From Kluyvera intermedia (GTDB taxonomy: Bacteria > Pseudomonadota > Gammaproteobacteria > Enterobacterales > Enterobacteriaceae): a stretch of 64,000 bases of DNA. Of this stretch, positions 41,468-50,737 are shown one piece after another. A program made the translations under genes and the position numbers. Position 1 is the stretch's first letter. The number at the start of each line of letters is the position of its first letter. The stretch is taken from contig NZ_JAKCNS010000005.1 of NCBI RefSeq assembly GCF_021440345.1, positions 1 through 64,000 on the forward strand, read 5' to 3'. A model generated the notes under the pieces. That model did no database searches and had not been told where the DNA came from. It saw nothing but the letters and a program-made list of their open reading frames with translations.

Positions 41468-42178
41468 TCAGAAGCGCGCGCTGACGCCCATGGTATAGAA
41501 ATAGTTAACGCCGGTAGGCATATTGTCCGCCTGCGACAGTGCCGCGTAGGCCGCCAGATGTGAATTCAGTAACATATCTGCGCCAACGGTAACATCAACC
41601 CAGCTACCATCCTGCAGCGCGGTAGGCGTGCGATTAAACCCAGACTGCGCCTTCCACTGATTATCACCAAACTGCTGGTTATAGCTCACCTGCGCCCACG
41701 GCCGTATGCCAAGCCAGGTGTGCGAATCTACCCGCCAGCCAAGCGTGCTGACGCTGGCATGCCACAATGGGTCGGTTAGCGACGTCGTGGCAATCGTATC
41801 GCCAGATTCATTCCACATAAAACCCGGCGAACCATCATAACGCCATTGCGCCACCGGCCCGGTTGTCACGCTGCTGGTCAGCGGAAAATTCCAGCCAACG
41901 CTCATGGTTTTGGTCGCATCCAGCGGCATATTGTCCGGTGAATTGAGGTTCACTCCGGCACCAGCCTGCACGGCTTTAATACGCTCCGCCAGAATGTCAT
42001 CGTAGCGCGGTTGGTGATCGCTATCCCATGTATAGCGCTCGGCAGTATTACTTTGTGAGTCAGACACGATATATTCCTGTTGCCAGGCATTCGCATGTGG
42101 GGAAAATAACATCCACACGAAAACCGATGCCGGCGTAACATATCGCCAGGGGCCATTGCATTTCTTATTATTCATCAA
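41468..42178 (-). CDS. yhjY: Autotransporter-beta-domain-like outer-membrane protein YhjY
   Basis: 236 residues, close to E. coli YhjY. A signal peptide ends near ANA (residue 31). The remainder alternates polar and aromatic residues in beta strands and ends in ...MGVSARF with a terminal phenylalanine, the signature of Bam-inserted barrels. It matches autotransporter barrel domains in size but has no passenger domain; the role is unknown. It is divergent from tag. Confidence 0.85.
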   Translation of the reverse strand: MMNNKKCNGPWRYVTPASVFVWMLFSPHANAWQQEYIVSDSQSNTAERYTWDSDHQPRYDDILAERIKAVQAGAGVNLNSPDNMPLDATKTMSVGWNFPLTSSVTTGPVAQWRYDGSPGFMWNESGDTIATTSLTDPLWHASVSTLGWRVDSHTWLGIRPWAQVSYNQQFGDNQWKAQSGFNRTPTALQDGSWVDVTVGADMLLNSHLAAYAALSQADNMPTGVNYFYTMGVSARF

Positions 42179-42329
42179 GTGACTCCAGAGAAGAGCCAGA
42201 TTCGGCAGTTATTGTTATGTTTTAAGGGATAGTTCCCTATATTAACTATTACCTCTTTATTATCGGCGTCAAGAGAAGTGCAGGGTTTTATTATCGTGCG
42301 TGAGCCATTGGCAAAAAAGGGAGAATCAC

Positions 42330-42911
42330 ATGCAGCGTTGCGGTTGGGTCAGTCAGGATCCGCTTTACATCGAGTATCACGATACCGAGTGGGGAGTTGC
42401 CCAAAGAGATAAGCAAAAACTGTTTGAAATGATCTGTCTCGAGGGCCAACAGGCCGGGCTGTCATGGATAACCGTGCTGAAAAAGCGCGAAAACTACCGT
42501 CAGGCCTTCCATCACTTTGACCCGGTTAAAGTGGCGGCAATGACCGAAGAAGACGTGGAACGTTTAGTGCTGGACGCCGGGATCATTCGCCACCGGGGAA
42601 AAATTCAGGCCATCATCGGCAACGCACGCGCGTTTCTGGCTATGGAGGCCAACGGCGAGCCGTTCAATACCTTCGTATGGTCATTTGTCGATAACACCCC
42701 CATCATCACCCAGGCCGCGACGCTTGCTGAAATTGCGACCTCAACGCCCGCATCAGATGCATTATCTAAAGCCCTGAAAAAACGCGGCTTCAAGTTCGTC
42801 GGCACCACAATTTGTTATTCCTTCATGCAGGCCTGCGGTCTGGTCAGCGACCACGTCACGGGCTGCTTCTGCCATCCTGGAGTTCAGCATGATCAGAAAA
42901 TGGAACACTAG
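42330..42911 (+). CDS. tag: 3-methyladenine DNA glycosylase I
   Basis: 193 residues from the ATG at 42330 (MQRCGWVSQDPLYIEYHDTEWG). Helix-hairpin-helix superfamily glycosylase that excises 3-methyladenine in base-excision repair. Its zinc snap is intact: Cys4 and His17 at the N-terminus and the SDHVTGCFCH segment at the C-terminus. The E38-equivalent in the substrate pocket lies in ICLEGQQAGLSW. The start is preceded by AAGGGAGAATCAC. The last 23 bases overlap the start of yiaC in another frame, implying coupling. Confidence 0.95.
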   Translation: MQRCGWVSQDPLYIEYHDTEWGVAQRDKQKLFEMICLEGQQAGLSWITVLKKRENYRQAFHHFDPVKVAAMTEEDVERLVLDAGIIRHRGKIQAIIGNARAFLAMEANGEPFNTFVWSFVDNTPIITQAATLAEIATSTPASDALSKALKKRGFKFVGTTICYSFMQACGLVSDHVTGCFCHPGVQHDQKMEH

Positions 42912-43320
42912 TCAGTTCGATTCTTTACTCGAGCTGTGGCTGGAAAGCACGACTTACGCACACCCGTTTATCGCCGAACAGTACTGGCAAGAGAGTCTGC
43001 CGATTGTGCGCGACACCTATCTCCCTGCCGCCGACACCTGGGTGTGGGAGGAAGAGCAGCAGGTGCGAGGGTTTGTCAGCGTCATTCAGGGGCGCTTTGT
43101 TGGCGCGCTGTTTGTCGCACCGGAGTTTCTCCATCTCGGCATCGGTACGGCGCTGCTGGATGTCGTTAAGCAGCACTTTAGCGACCTCAGCCTTGAGGTG
43201 TACCAGAAGAACTGCCGGGCGGTAAATTTCTACCACGCGCAGGGTTTTCGTATTGAAGACAGCGCGTGGCAGGACGAGACCCGGCATCCTACCTGGATTA
43301 TGCGTTGGCAGGCGGATTAA
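42889..43320 (+). CDS. yiaC: GNAT N-acetyltransferase YiaC
   Basis: 143 residues (146 in E. coli). A small GNAT fold with the acetyl-CoA loop HLGIGTALL and the C-terminal [16 protein letters not shown] motif. E. coli YiaC has been reported as a protein lysine acetyltransferase. It starts inside the 3' end of tag and its own 3' end overlaps the converging bisC gene by 23 bases, so the three genes are packed with no spacer. Confidence 0.92.
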   Translation: MIRKWNTSQFDSLLELWLESTTYAHPFIAEQYWQESLPIVRDTYLPAADTWVWEEEQQVRGFVSVIQGRFVGALFVAPEFLHLGIGTALLDVVKQHFSDLSLEVYQKNCRAVNFYHAQGFRIEDSAWQDETRHPTWIMRWQAD

Positions 43321-45631
43321 ACGCCGTTAGCGTAAGCTCAGGGCCGTCATATTTTTCGACCCAGGCCAGCGCCGTGTTACCCGCGCAGCCGTTCCCCAGC
43401 CGCGAGCTGGGGATATCTTTGGTGAGCACGTTTACCGCCCCATTTTTGCAAATCCCCCCCGCTTGAGGATCTAAATCTGGCCATGCGCCTTCATGCAGGC
43501 ACATGACGCCAGGTTTAATGTCTTCACTGACCACCGCTCCGGCCAGCACCTGCCCACGGTGATTCCATAACCGTACGACATCCCCATCGTTGATTTGCCG
43601 TGCCTGCGCATCCTGAGGATGCAGCGTCAGCGGCTCGCGCCCGGCCACCGCGTATTGCTCGCGCAATGAGGTGTGGTTGAGCTGGCTGTGCAGGCGGTGC
43701 GCCGGATGCGCCGACAATAGCTGAAGCTGCCCCGGCTGCGCATTGCCGTACCACTCATCCGGCTCCAGCCACATCGGATGCGGCGGGCAGTCCGGATACT
43801 GGAAGCTGGCAATGCGCTCAGAGTAAATCTCAATTTTGCCGCTCGGCGTTTTTAGCGGGTTCGCCTGCGGGTCGGCACGAAACGCGCCGAAACGTACAAA
43901 CGCCGCGTTTTGTTCGCTTTCAGGCATTTCAATCAGTTCGTTGGCCTGCCAGAACTGTGCAAACGGCGGCAGCGTCACCTGCTGGCTGGCACCGCGCTCA
44001 GCGGCGATGTTGTAGAACGTTTCCAGCCACTGCAGCTCGCTTTTTCCTTCGGTATAACGCGCTCGCCCGCCAGGCTGCCAAAGCTCACTCAGGTCAGCAA
44101 ACACCTGCCAATCGTCACGCGCTTCGTCCTGCGGCATCACCACCCGTTTCATCGGCACCAGATGCTGGTTGCTATAATCGCCGGTCATGGTCAGATCGTT
44201 ACGTTCAAATGAGGTGGTGGCGGGCAGGACAATATCCGCATGCCGCGCCGCCGCCGTCCAGTTACATTCCGAGATCACCACCAGCTCCGGCTTTTGCCAG
44301 GCGCGAATCAAACGGTTGGTGTCCTGATGATGGGTAAAGTTGGCGCCGCCGGCCCACCAGACAAAGCGAATATCCGGGAAGTGGCGATCCAAACCATTGT
44401 GCTGATACGGCGCACCGGGGTTTTCCAGCGCTTCGACAATCCGCGCCACCGGGATTTTATCTACCGCATCAACGCCGCCCTGTACCGTGCCCTGCATTGA
44501 GGCCAGTACCGCCGCGCGGCGCGTCGGGTTGCCGCCGTTCGCGAAATGATAAGAAAGACCAAAACCGCCGCCTGGGGTGCCTATTTGGCCCAGCATGGCG
44601 GCCAGCGTCACCAGCATCCAATGTTTTTGCTCGCCAAACTGCTGGCGCTGCATGCCCCAGCCGGACATCAACATGGTGGTGTTATGACGGAAAATGTCTG
44701 CCAGTTCGCGTATTTTGTCTGCACTGACGCCGCAGATAGCCGCCGCCCATTCGGCAGTTTTAGCTTCACCATCGTTTTTGCCTAGCAGATAATCGGCAAA
44801 CGTCGGGAATCCGGTGGTATAGCGCGATAAAAAGTCCGCATCGTGCCATTCATTAACCAACAGCGTATGGGCGATACCCAGCATCATCGCCACGTCGGTA
44901 CCCATATGCGGCGCAATCCACTCCATCGATTTACCGAAAAAGGCGACGGTTTCCGACAGCATGGGATCAATGCAGATCAGCCGCTTGCCGCTTTGGCGCA
45001 GCTGCTCAAAATAGGGCAGCCCCTGCTCATCGGAAGCGTTCCACGAAATCTTAAGCGTATTCAGCGGATTGGCGCTCCACAGCACCACCACGTCCGAATG
45101 CTCCAGTATCATCGGCCAGCTGGTTTGCTGTTGATACACCTCATTCCCGCCCACCACGTGGGGCATGATTGCCTGCGCCGCGCCGGTCGAGTAATCCCCA
45201 AGATGGCCGGTATAACCGCCGGCGAGACTCATATAGCGCTGAAGTAGCGTCGCCGCTTTGTGTAACACGCCGTTGGAACGCCAGCCGTAGGAACCCGCGA
45301 AAATCGACGACGGGCCATAGCTATCGCGAATACGTCGGTGCTGGCGGTCAATAAGCGCCAGCGCATCGTCCCAGCTTACCCGCACAAACTCATCCTGCCC
45401 GCGAATACCCTGCGGGCTGTCCGGTGACGCCAGAAAACCTTTACGCACCATTGGGTAACGCACGCGCGTTTTGCTGTGCACCTGGTCGCGCACCACGCTT
45501 TGCAGCGAGTTGGTAAACGTGGTTTTAAGCGCGCCGCGCGAGGAAAGAACCTGCTCGCCGTCGGTCTCAACCCACATTGGCCCCCAATGGGCGGCGGTGA
45601 GGATGGTTTGTGTTGTCGCTGAATTTGCCAA
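43298..45631 (-). CDS. bisC: Biotin sulfoxide / methionine sulfoxide reductase BisC
   Basis: 777 residues. A molybdenum bis-guanine-dinucleotide enzyme of the DMSO-reductase family without an Fe-S cluster. The likely Mo-ligand serine is in [11 protein letters not shown], and cofactor-binding segments such as [13 protein letters not shown] and [11 protein letters not shown] are present. It reduces biotin-d-sulfoxide, and in E. coli also methionine-S-sulfoxide, in the cytoplasm: there is no twin-arginine signal peptide. The C-terminal domain is of the Molydop_binding type. Convergent overlap with yiaC. Confidence 0.94.
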   Translation of the reverse strand: MANSATTQTILTAAHWGPMWVETDGEQVLSSRGALKTTFTNSLQSVVRDQVHSKTRVRYPMVRKGFLASPDSPQGIRGQDEFVRVSWDDALALIDRQHRRIRDSYGPSSIFAGSYGWRSNGVLHKAATLLQRYMSLAGGYTGHLGDYSTGAAQAIMPHVVGGNEVYQQQTSWPMILEHSDVVVLWSANPLNTLKISWNASDEQGLPYFEQLRQSGKRLICIDPMLSETVAFFGKSMEWIAPHMGTDVAMMLGIAHTLLVNEWHDADFLSRYTTGFPTFADYLLGKNDGEAKTAEWAAAICGVSADKIRELADIFRHNTTMLMSGWGMQRQQFGEQKHWMLVTLAAMLGQIGTPGGGFGLSYHFANGGNPTRRAAVLASMQGTVQGGVDAVDKIPVARIVEALENPGAPYQHNGLDRHFPDIRFVWWAGGANFTHHQDTNRLIRAWQKPELVVISECNWTAAARHADIVLPATTSFERNDLTMTGDYSNQHLVPMKRVVMPQDEARDDWQVFADLSELWQPGGRARYTEGKSELQWLETFYNIAAERGASQQVTLPPFAQFWQANELIEMPESEQNAAFVRFGAFRADPQANPLKTPSGKIEIYSERIASFQYPDCPPHPMWLEPDEWYGNAQPGQLQLLSAHPAHRLHSQLNHTSLREQYAVAGREPLTLHPQDAQARQINDGDVVRLWNHRGQVLAGAVVSEDIKPGVMCLHEGAWPDLDPQAGGICKNGAVNVLTKDIPSSRLGNGCAGNTALAWVEKYDGPELTLTAFNPPANA

Positions 45632-45797
45632 GGCGTGCTCCTGGATAGCTGATGCAGGTGTTACGGCGAGCTTTTCATCATCGCTCGAAATTATTTACAA
45701 AAAGTTAAAAGCCGAGGGGAATTTTCCCCGCTTTTGCACGTCATAATCAACCGCCACACCTGCCGTGGCAAAGAATAAAAAGGATTAAGGACATAAG

Positions 45798-46457
45798 ATG
45801 AAAAAACGCATTTTCATGATTGCGGCTCTGGTGAGCGGCGCAATGGCGGTTTCTGGCTGTACCACTAACCCGTATACCGGTGAACGCGAAGCAGGTAAAG
45901 CGGGGATCGGTGCAGGACTTGGTTCTCTGGTTGGTGCCGGCATTGGCGCACTGTCATCGTCAAAACATGACCGAGGCAAAGGCGCGCTGATTGGCGCCGC
46001 AGCGGGTGCCGCCGTCGGCGGCGGCGTGGGTTATTACATGGACGCGCAGGAAGCAAAACTGCGGCAGAAAATGCAGGGTACCGGCGTGAGCGTCACCCGT
46101 AACGGCGACAACATCGTGCTCAACATGCCAAACAACGTCACCTTCGACAGCTCATCTTCCACGCTGAAACCAGCGGGTGCCAATACGCTGGTTGGTGTCG
46201 CGATGGTCCTGAAAGAGTACGAGAAAACCGCAGTTAACGTGATTGGCTATACCGATAGCACCGGCAGCCAGCAGCTGAACATGAAGCTGTCACAGCAGCG
46301 TGCTGATTCCGTAGGCAGCTCGCTCATTACCCAGGGTGTCGCCGCTGCGCGCGTGCGCACGACCGGTATGGGCCCGGCAAACCCGATTGCCAGCAACAGC
46401 ACCGAAGAAGGCAAAGCGCAGAACCGCCGCGTCGAGATTACACTCAGCCCGATGTAA
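45798..46457 (+). CDS. yiaD: OmpA-family outer-membrane lipoprotein YiaD
   Basis: 219 residues, as in E. coli. Lipobox VSGC places the lipidated cysteine at residue 21. Residues 35–85 are rich in glycine and alanine (glycine-zipper segments GIGAGLGSLVGAGIGAL and GAAAGAAVGGGVGYYMD). Residues about 100–219 form an OmpA-like peptidoglycan-binding domain with the conserved GYTDSTGS...LSQQRADSV and NRRVEI motifs. The E. coli protein suppresses a bamD defect when altered. Strong AGGATTAAGGA ribosome site. Confidence 0.94.
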   Translation: MKKRIFMIAALVSGAMAVSGCTTNPYTGEREAGKAGIGAGLGSLVGAGIGALSSSKHDRGKGALIGAAAGAAVGGGVGYYMDAQEAKLRQKMQGTGVSVTRNGDNIVLNMPNNVTFDSSSSTLKPAGANTLVGVAMVLKEYEKTAVNVIGYTDSTGSQQLNMKLSQQRADSVGSSLITQGVAAARVRTTGMGPANPIASNSTEEGKAQNRRVEITLSPM

Positions 46458-46465
46458 TCTTTTTA

Positions 46466-46494
46466 TTGCCGGGTGGCGCAATACCTCCCGGCAA
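46466..46494. terminator. REP-like hairpin after yiaD
   Basis: TTGCCGGG (46466–46473) pairs with CCCGGCAA (46487–46494); the GCCGGGTGGCGCAAT core resembles REP units of Enterobacter/Klebsiella. It can also terminate yiaD transcripts. Confidence 0.6.
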
Positions 46495-46555
46495 AACACT
46501 TGCTTAGCCAGATTTTCGCGTTAAGGTGTTCTCACTTTCAGGCGAGAGAACTTCC

Positions 46556-47572
46556 ATGGCAAAATCAGCACGCCCCACCATCAGCGATGTGGCAAAAGCC
46601 GCGAAAACCGGCAAAACCAGCATTTCGCGCTATCTCAATGGCGAAAAACATCTGCTCTCCGATGCGCTGCTCGCCCGCATTGAAACCGCCATTGCTGAAC
46701 TCGACTATCGCCCAAGTCTGATGGCCCGCAACCTTAAACGCGGCCGCACCCGCCTGATTGGCCTTATCATCGCCGATATTACCAACCCCTATTCCGTCAA
46801 CGTGTTGAGCGGTATCGAAGCCGCCTGCCGTGAGAAAGGCTTCACCCCGCTGGTGTGTAACACCAACAACGAGGTGAACCAGGAGCTGCATTACCTCGAT
46901 CTGCTGCGTAGCTATCAGGTGGAAGGCATTGTGGTAAATGCCGTGGGGATGCGTGAAGAGGGCCTGCAACGCCTGCAACAATCCGCGCTACCGATGGTGC
47001 TTATCGACCGAAAAATCCCGGATTTCTCCTGCGATGTTGTGGGGCTGGATAACACTCAGGCCGCGACAACCGCCACCGAACACCTTATCGAACAGGGCTT
47101 TGAAGCGCTGCTGTTTATCAGTGAACCGCTGGGTACCGTCAATACCCGTCGCGAGCGCCTCAGCGCCTTTCGTGCCACCCTCGCCCGCTATCCCGGCGTG
47201 GTGGCTGAAAACGCCGAAGTGCCGCTGGCAGAAAACACTCAGCTTGATAACACCCTGCGCCAGTTTCACCAGCAGCACCGCGGCATGCGCAAGGCGGTCA
47301 TTTCCGCTAACGGCGCATTAACGCTACAGGTTGCCCGCTCACTCAAGCGTATTGGCCTCAACTGGGGCAGCGATATTGGCCTGCTCGGCTTCGATGAGCT
47401 GGAGTGGGCAGAGCTGGCAGGCGTGGGCATCACCACCCTGAAGCAGCCGACCTGGCAGATTGGCTACGCCGCCGTCGAGCAGGTCGTGCGCCGCATCGAA
47501 GGGGTTTCCGAATCCATCCATGAGCAGGTCTTTTCCGGGGAGCTGATCGTCCGCGGATCAACGGCGCGTTAA
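46556..47572 (+). CDS. LacI-family repressor of the ketogluconate cluster (PtxS-like)
   Basis: 338 residues from the ATG at 46556. Residues 9–28 are the LacI-type helix-turn-helix (ISDVAKAAKTGKTSISRYLNG), followed by a hinge and the periplasmic-binding-protein-like effector domain (FTPLVCNTNNE, NPY.V..L). The position directly upstream of a kgu-type operon suggests it is the 2-ketogluconate-responsive repressor, analogous to Pseudomonas PtxS. A palindrome of LacI type lies between it and the operon. It is absent from the yiaD–ghrB interval of E. coli K-12. Confidence 0.85.
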   Translation: MAKSARPTISDVAKAAKTGKTSISRYLNGEKHLLSDALLARIETAIAELDYRPSLMARNLKRGRTRLIGLIIADITNPYSVNVLSGIEAACREKGFTPLVCNTNNEVNQELHYLDLLRSYQVEGIVVNAVGMREEGLQRLQQSALPMVLIDRKIPDFSCDVVGLDNTQAATTATEHLIEQGFEALLFISEPLGTVNTRRERLSAFRATLARYPGVVAENAEVPLAENTQLDNTLRQFHQQHRGMRKAVISANGALTLQVARSLKRIGLNWGSDIGLLGFDELEWAELAGVGITTLKQPTWQIGYAAVEQVVRRIEGVSESIHEQVFSGELIVRGSTAR

Positions 47573-47620
47573 CATTCCTTCGTGATGGTGATCATAAATT
47601 CAACACCCTGAGATTTTCTT

Positions 47621-47634
47621 TGGAACCGATTCCA
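47621..47634. promoter_or_regulatory. Palindromic LacI-type operator before the ketogluconate operon
   Basis: TGGAACCGATTCCA, a 14-base near-perfect palindrome with the central CG typical of LacI/GalR operators and similar in form to the PtxS site TGAAACCGGTTTCA. It lies 39 bases before the kguE-like start, where bound repressor would block initiation. Confidence 0.7.
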
Positions 47635-47672
47635 TTTAGCGTATTAGAAAGAACGCTGGATTTGGAGTCCCT

Positions 47673-48422
47673 ATGCAAAGAAAAATCATGGTGGTCACTG
47701 CCGCTTATGGCTATGACCCGGTACGTGCCGCAGGCGGGCAAATCGCTATGCTGCCGGTTATTGCGGATGCGGGGGCTGACGGCGTCGAAATTCGCCGTGA
47801 AATGTTCACCCCGGCCGAACAACAGGCGCTTCCCCAACTCGCAGCGGCGATAGCCTCAACGGGCCTGCTGGCCTGCTACTCAGCGCCCGAGCCGTTGTTT
47901 ATGTCCGATGGCACCCTCAACCCCCAACTCCCGGCGCTGCTTCAGGAAGCCAAAACGCTCAACGCGCTGTGGTTGAAGGTTTCGCTTGGCCACTTTGCCA
48001 ACGCACTTCAGTTCACGACGCTGCGCGACTGGCTCGACAGCAGCGGGATGAAACTGGTCGTCGAGAACGATCAGACAGTCTGTGGGCGATTGCCGCCGAT
48101 GCAGCGCTTTAACGCCGCTTGCCACACGCAGAAGCTGCCCGTGCAGCTGACCTTCGATATGGGCAACTGGCTGTGGGTCGGCGATACGCCTGAAGTCGCC
48201 GCCGAGCAGCTCGCCCCGTCCGTGGGCTATATCCACGTCAAAGCCGCCGTGGCGCACCGCGACAGCTATCGCGCAGTGCCGCCGGATGAAGCGGATCCTC
48301 GCTGGCTACAGCTGCTGAATCAATTGCCTATCGACGTACCGTGCGGTATCGAGTTCCCGCTGGAAGGGGACGACCTGACCCAGGTGACCCGTCGCTACGT
48401 CGAACTGTTACGCAAGGAGTAG
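47673..48422 (+). CDS. kguE: TIM-barrel sugar isomerase/epimerase-like protein (KguE-like)
   Basis: 249 residues of the AP-endonuclease/xylose-isomerase-like TIM-barrel family. Metal-ligand candidates are E in DGVEIRRE, E in LVVENDQT, D in TFDMGNW, H in YIHVKAA and E in GIEFPLEGD, spaced as in the family. Pseudomonas KguE belongs to the same family and lies first in the ketogluconate operon, but its reaction is not established. It ends two bases before the kinase start, so the two are translationally coupled. Confidence 0.75.
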   Translation: MQRKIMVVTAAYGYDPVRAAGGQIAMLPVIADAGADGVEIRREMFTPAEQQALPQLAAAIASTGLLACYSAPEPLFMSDGTLNPQLPALLQEAKTLNALWLKVSLGHFANALQFTTLRDWLDSSGMKLVVENDQTVCGRLPPMQRFNAACHTQKLPVQLTFDMGNWLWVGDTPEVAAEQLAPSVGYIHVKAAVAHRDSYRAVPPDEADPRWLQLLNQLPIDVPCGIEFPLEGDDLTQVTRRYVELLRKE

Positions 48423-48424
48423 AC

Positions 48425-49363
48425 ATGAAAAATTCTTTGGATGTCATCACTATAGGCGAAGCGATGGCGATGTTTGTCGCAACGCAGACCGGCGATCTGG
48501 ACGAGGTTGAACAGTTCATTAAGCGAGTCGCGGGTGCTGAGCTTAACGTCGCTACCGGGCTGGCGCGTCTGGGCCTGAAAGTGGGCTGGGTCAGCCGCGT
48601 CGGCAACGACAGTTTTGGCCGTTTCGTTCTGAACTCACTGAAAAAAGAGGGCATTGATAGCCGTGGCGTTACCGTCGATGGCCAGTTCGTAACGGGCTTT
48701 CAGCTCAAATCTAAAGTCGAAAATGGAACCGATCCCATTGTGGAGTATTTCCGTAAAGGCTCGGCTGCCAGCCACCTCAGCGTAGACGATTACCACGACG
48801 CGTACTTTGCTAGCGCCCGTCACCTCCACCTAAGCGGCGTAGCGGCAGCACTCTCCGCCAGCTCTTATGAATTACTGGCACACACCGCCAGTACGATGAA
48901 AGCCGAGGGCAAAACGATCTCTTTTGATCCAAACCTGCGACCGGTGCTGTGGAAGAGCGAAGCGGAGATGGTTGAAAAACTCAATGCGCTGGCATTCCAG
49001 GCCGACTGGGTTCTGCCGGGATTAAAAGAAGGGATGATTTTAACCGGCCAGCACACCCCACAAGGGATTGCCGATTTCTATCTGCAGCGCGGCGTCAAAG
49101 CGGTGGTGCTGAAAACCGGGGCCGACGGTGCCTGGTATAAAACCGCCGACGGCGAGCAGGGCAGCGTGGCACCGGTAAAAGTGGACAACGTAGTTGATAC
49201 CGTTGGGGCTGGCGATGGCTTTGCGGTAGGCGTTATCAGCGCCCTGCTGGAAGGCCGCACGCTGCATCAGGCCGTGACCCGCGGGAACAAAATTGGCGCA
49301 CTGGCTATCCAGGTTCAGGGCGACAGCGAAGGATTACCCACACGTGAAGCGTTAGGTGAATAG
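48425..49363 (+). CDS. kguK: PfkB-family sugar kinase, probable 2-ketogluconate kinase (KguK)
   Basis: 312 residues from the ATG at 48425 (MKNSLDVITIGEAM). Ribokinase fold with the N-terminal GAELNVATGLARLG substrate motif and the C-terminal DTVGAGDGFAVG motif containing the catalytic aspartate. By context it should phosphorylate 2-keto-D-gluconate to 2-keto-6-phosphogluconate. It resembles KdgK at the same length class, so activity on 2-keto-3-deoxygluconate is an alternative. A near-copy of the upstream operator lies inside it at 48724–48737. It is followed by the transporter after 71 bases. Confidence 0.8.
   Translation: MKNSLDVITIGEAMAMFVATQTGDLDEVEQFIKRVAGAELNVATGLARLGLKVGWVSRVGNDSFGRFVLNSLKKEGIDSRGVTVDGQFVTGFQLKSKVENGTDPIVEYFRKGSAASHLSVDDYHDAYFASARHLHLSGVAAALSASSYELLAHTASTMKAEGKTISFDPNLRPVLWKSEAEMVEKLNALAFQADWVLPGLKEGMILTGQHTPQGIADFYLQRGVKAVVLKTGADGAWYKTADGEQGSVAPVKVDNVVDTVGAGDGFAVGVISALLEGRTLHQAVTRGNKIGALAIQVQGDSEGLPTREALGE
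48724..48737. promoter_or_regulatory. Possible auxiliary operator inside kguK
   Basis: TGGAACCGATCCCA differs at one position from the palindrome at 47621–47634. It is 1.1 kb downstream and within a coding sequence; looping with the main operator is possible, but coincidence through the codon choice is not excluded. Confidence 0.35.
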
Positions 49364-49434
49364 CATCACGTTACGATAACCGCCTCCCTGTACCCTACAT
49401 GCAGCGGCGGCAAAGCGATAATAGAGGCAGGCCT

Positions 49435-50715
49435 ATGAACAGCTCAACAAACGCAGCAAAACGTTGGTGGTACATCATGCCCATCGTGTTTATCACGTAC
49501 AGCCTGGCGTATCTTGACCGCGCGAACTTCAGTTTCGCCTCCGCAGCCGGTATTAACGAAGATTTAGGTATCACCAAAGGGATCTCCTCCCTGCTTGGCG
49601 CTCTTTTCTTCCTCGGCTATTTCTTCTTCCAAATTCCCGGGGCGATTTACGCCGAGCGCCGCAGCGTGCGCAAGCTGATTTTCGTTTGCCTGATTTTATG
49701 GGGTGGCTGCGCCTCGCTCACCGGGATCGTCAGCAACATTCCAGCGCTCGCGGCCATCCGCTTTATCCTCGGCGTGGTCGAGGCTGCGGTAATGCCGGCG
49801 ATGCTCATCTATATCAGCAACTGGTTTACGAAATCGGAACGTTCGCGTGCCAACACCTTCCTGATCCTCGGTAACCCGGTGACGGTGCTGTGGATGTCGG
49901 TGGTTTCCGGCTACCTGATTCAGGCGCTCGGCTGGCGTGAAATGTTCATCCTCGAAGGTTTCCCGGCGGTTATCTGGGCATTCTGTTGGTGGGTGCTGGT
50001 AAAAGACAAACCGTCGCAGGTGGGCTGGCTGAGCGAGTCTGAAAAAGCGGCATTGCAGGCGCAGCTTGAGCGCGAGCAGCAGGGGATCAAAGCGGTGCGT
50101 AACTATGGAGAGGCCTTCCGCTCGCGCAACGTGATTCTGCTGTGCATGCAGTATTTTACCTGGAGTATTGGGGTTTACGGCTTCGTTCTGTGGCTGCCAT
50201 CGATCATTCGTAGCGGCGGCGCAAACTTAGGCATGGTAGAAGTCGGCTGGCTCTCTTCCGTACCTTATCTGGCGGCCACGGTGGCGATGATTGTAGTGTC
50301 GTGGGCCTCCGATAAACTGCAAAACCGTAAACTGTTCGTCTGGCCGCTTCTGCTGATTGCCGCCTTTGCCTTTATCGGTTCCTGGGCCGTCGGCGCCAAC
50401 AACTTCTGGCTCTCTTATACCCTGCTGGTGATCGCCGGTGCTGCCATGTATGCCCCGTATGGGCCATTCTTCGCCATCATTCCTGAAATGCTGCCGCGCA
50501 ACGTTGCCGGGGGCGCGATGGCATTAATTAACAGTATGGGTGCGCTGGGTTCATTCCTCGGATCGTGGTTTGTCGGCTACCTCAACGGCACCACCGGCAG
50601 CCCGTCCGCATCGTACATATTTATGGGGGTAGCGCTTTTTGTCTCAGTATGGCTAACTCTGATTGTTAAGCCTGCTAATCATCAACAGCTACCGGTTGGC
50701 GCACGCCACGCTTAA
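49435..50715 (+). CDS. kguT: MFS transporter, probable 2-ketogluconate permease (KguT)
   Basis: 426 residues from the ATG at 49435, with an AGAGGCAGG ribosome site. A twelve-helix anion:cation symporter (ACS) family carrier: LAYLDRANFSFA in helix 1, FFLGYFFFQIPG in helix 2 and GVVEAAVMPAMLIYISNWF in helix 4 are the expected signatures. Position between the ketogluconate kinase and the ketoacid reductase suggests that it imports 2-ketogluconate. Related carriers move other sugar acids, so substrate is inferred from context. Confidence 0.82.
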   Translation: MNSSTNAAKRWWYIMPIVFITYSLAYLDRANFSFASAAGINEDLGITKGISSLLGALFFLGYFFFQIPGAIYAERRSVRKLIFVCLILWGGCASLTGIVSNIPALAAIRFILGVVEAAVMPAMLIYISNWFTKSERSRANTFLILGNPVTVLWMSVVSGYLIQALGWREMFILEGFPAVIWAFCWWVLVKDKPSQVGWLSESEKAALQAQLEREQQGIKAVRNYGEAFRSRNVILLCMQYFTWSIGVYGFVLWLPSIIRSGGANLGMVEVGWLSSVPYLAATVAMIVVSWASDKLQNRKLFVWPLLLIAAFAFIGSWAVGANNFWLSYTLLVIAGAAMYAPYGPFFAIIPEMLPRNVAGGAMALINSMGALGSFLGSWFVGYLNGTTGSPSASYIFMGVALFVSVWLTLIVKPANHQQLPVGARHA

Positions 50716-50737
50716 ATTTTAACTTACGGAGATTCGC

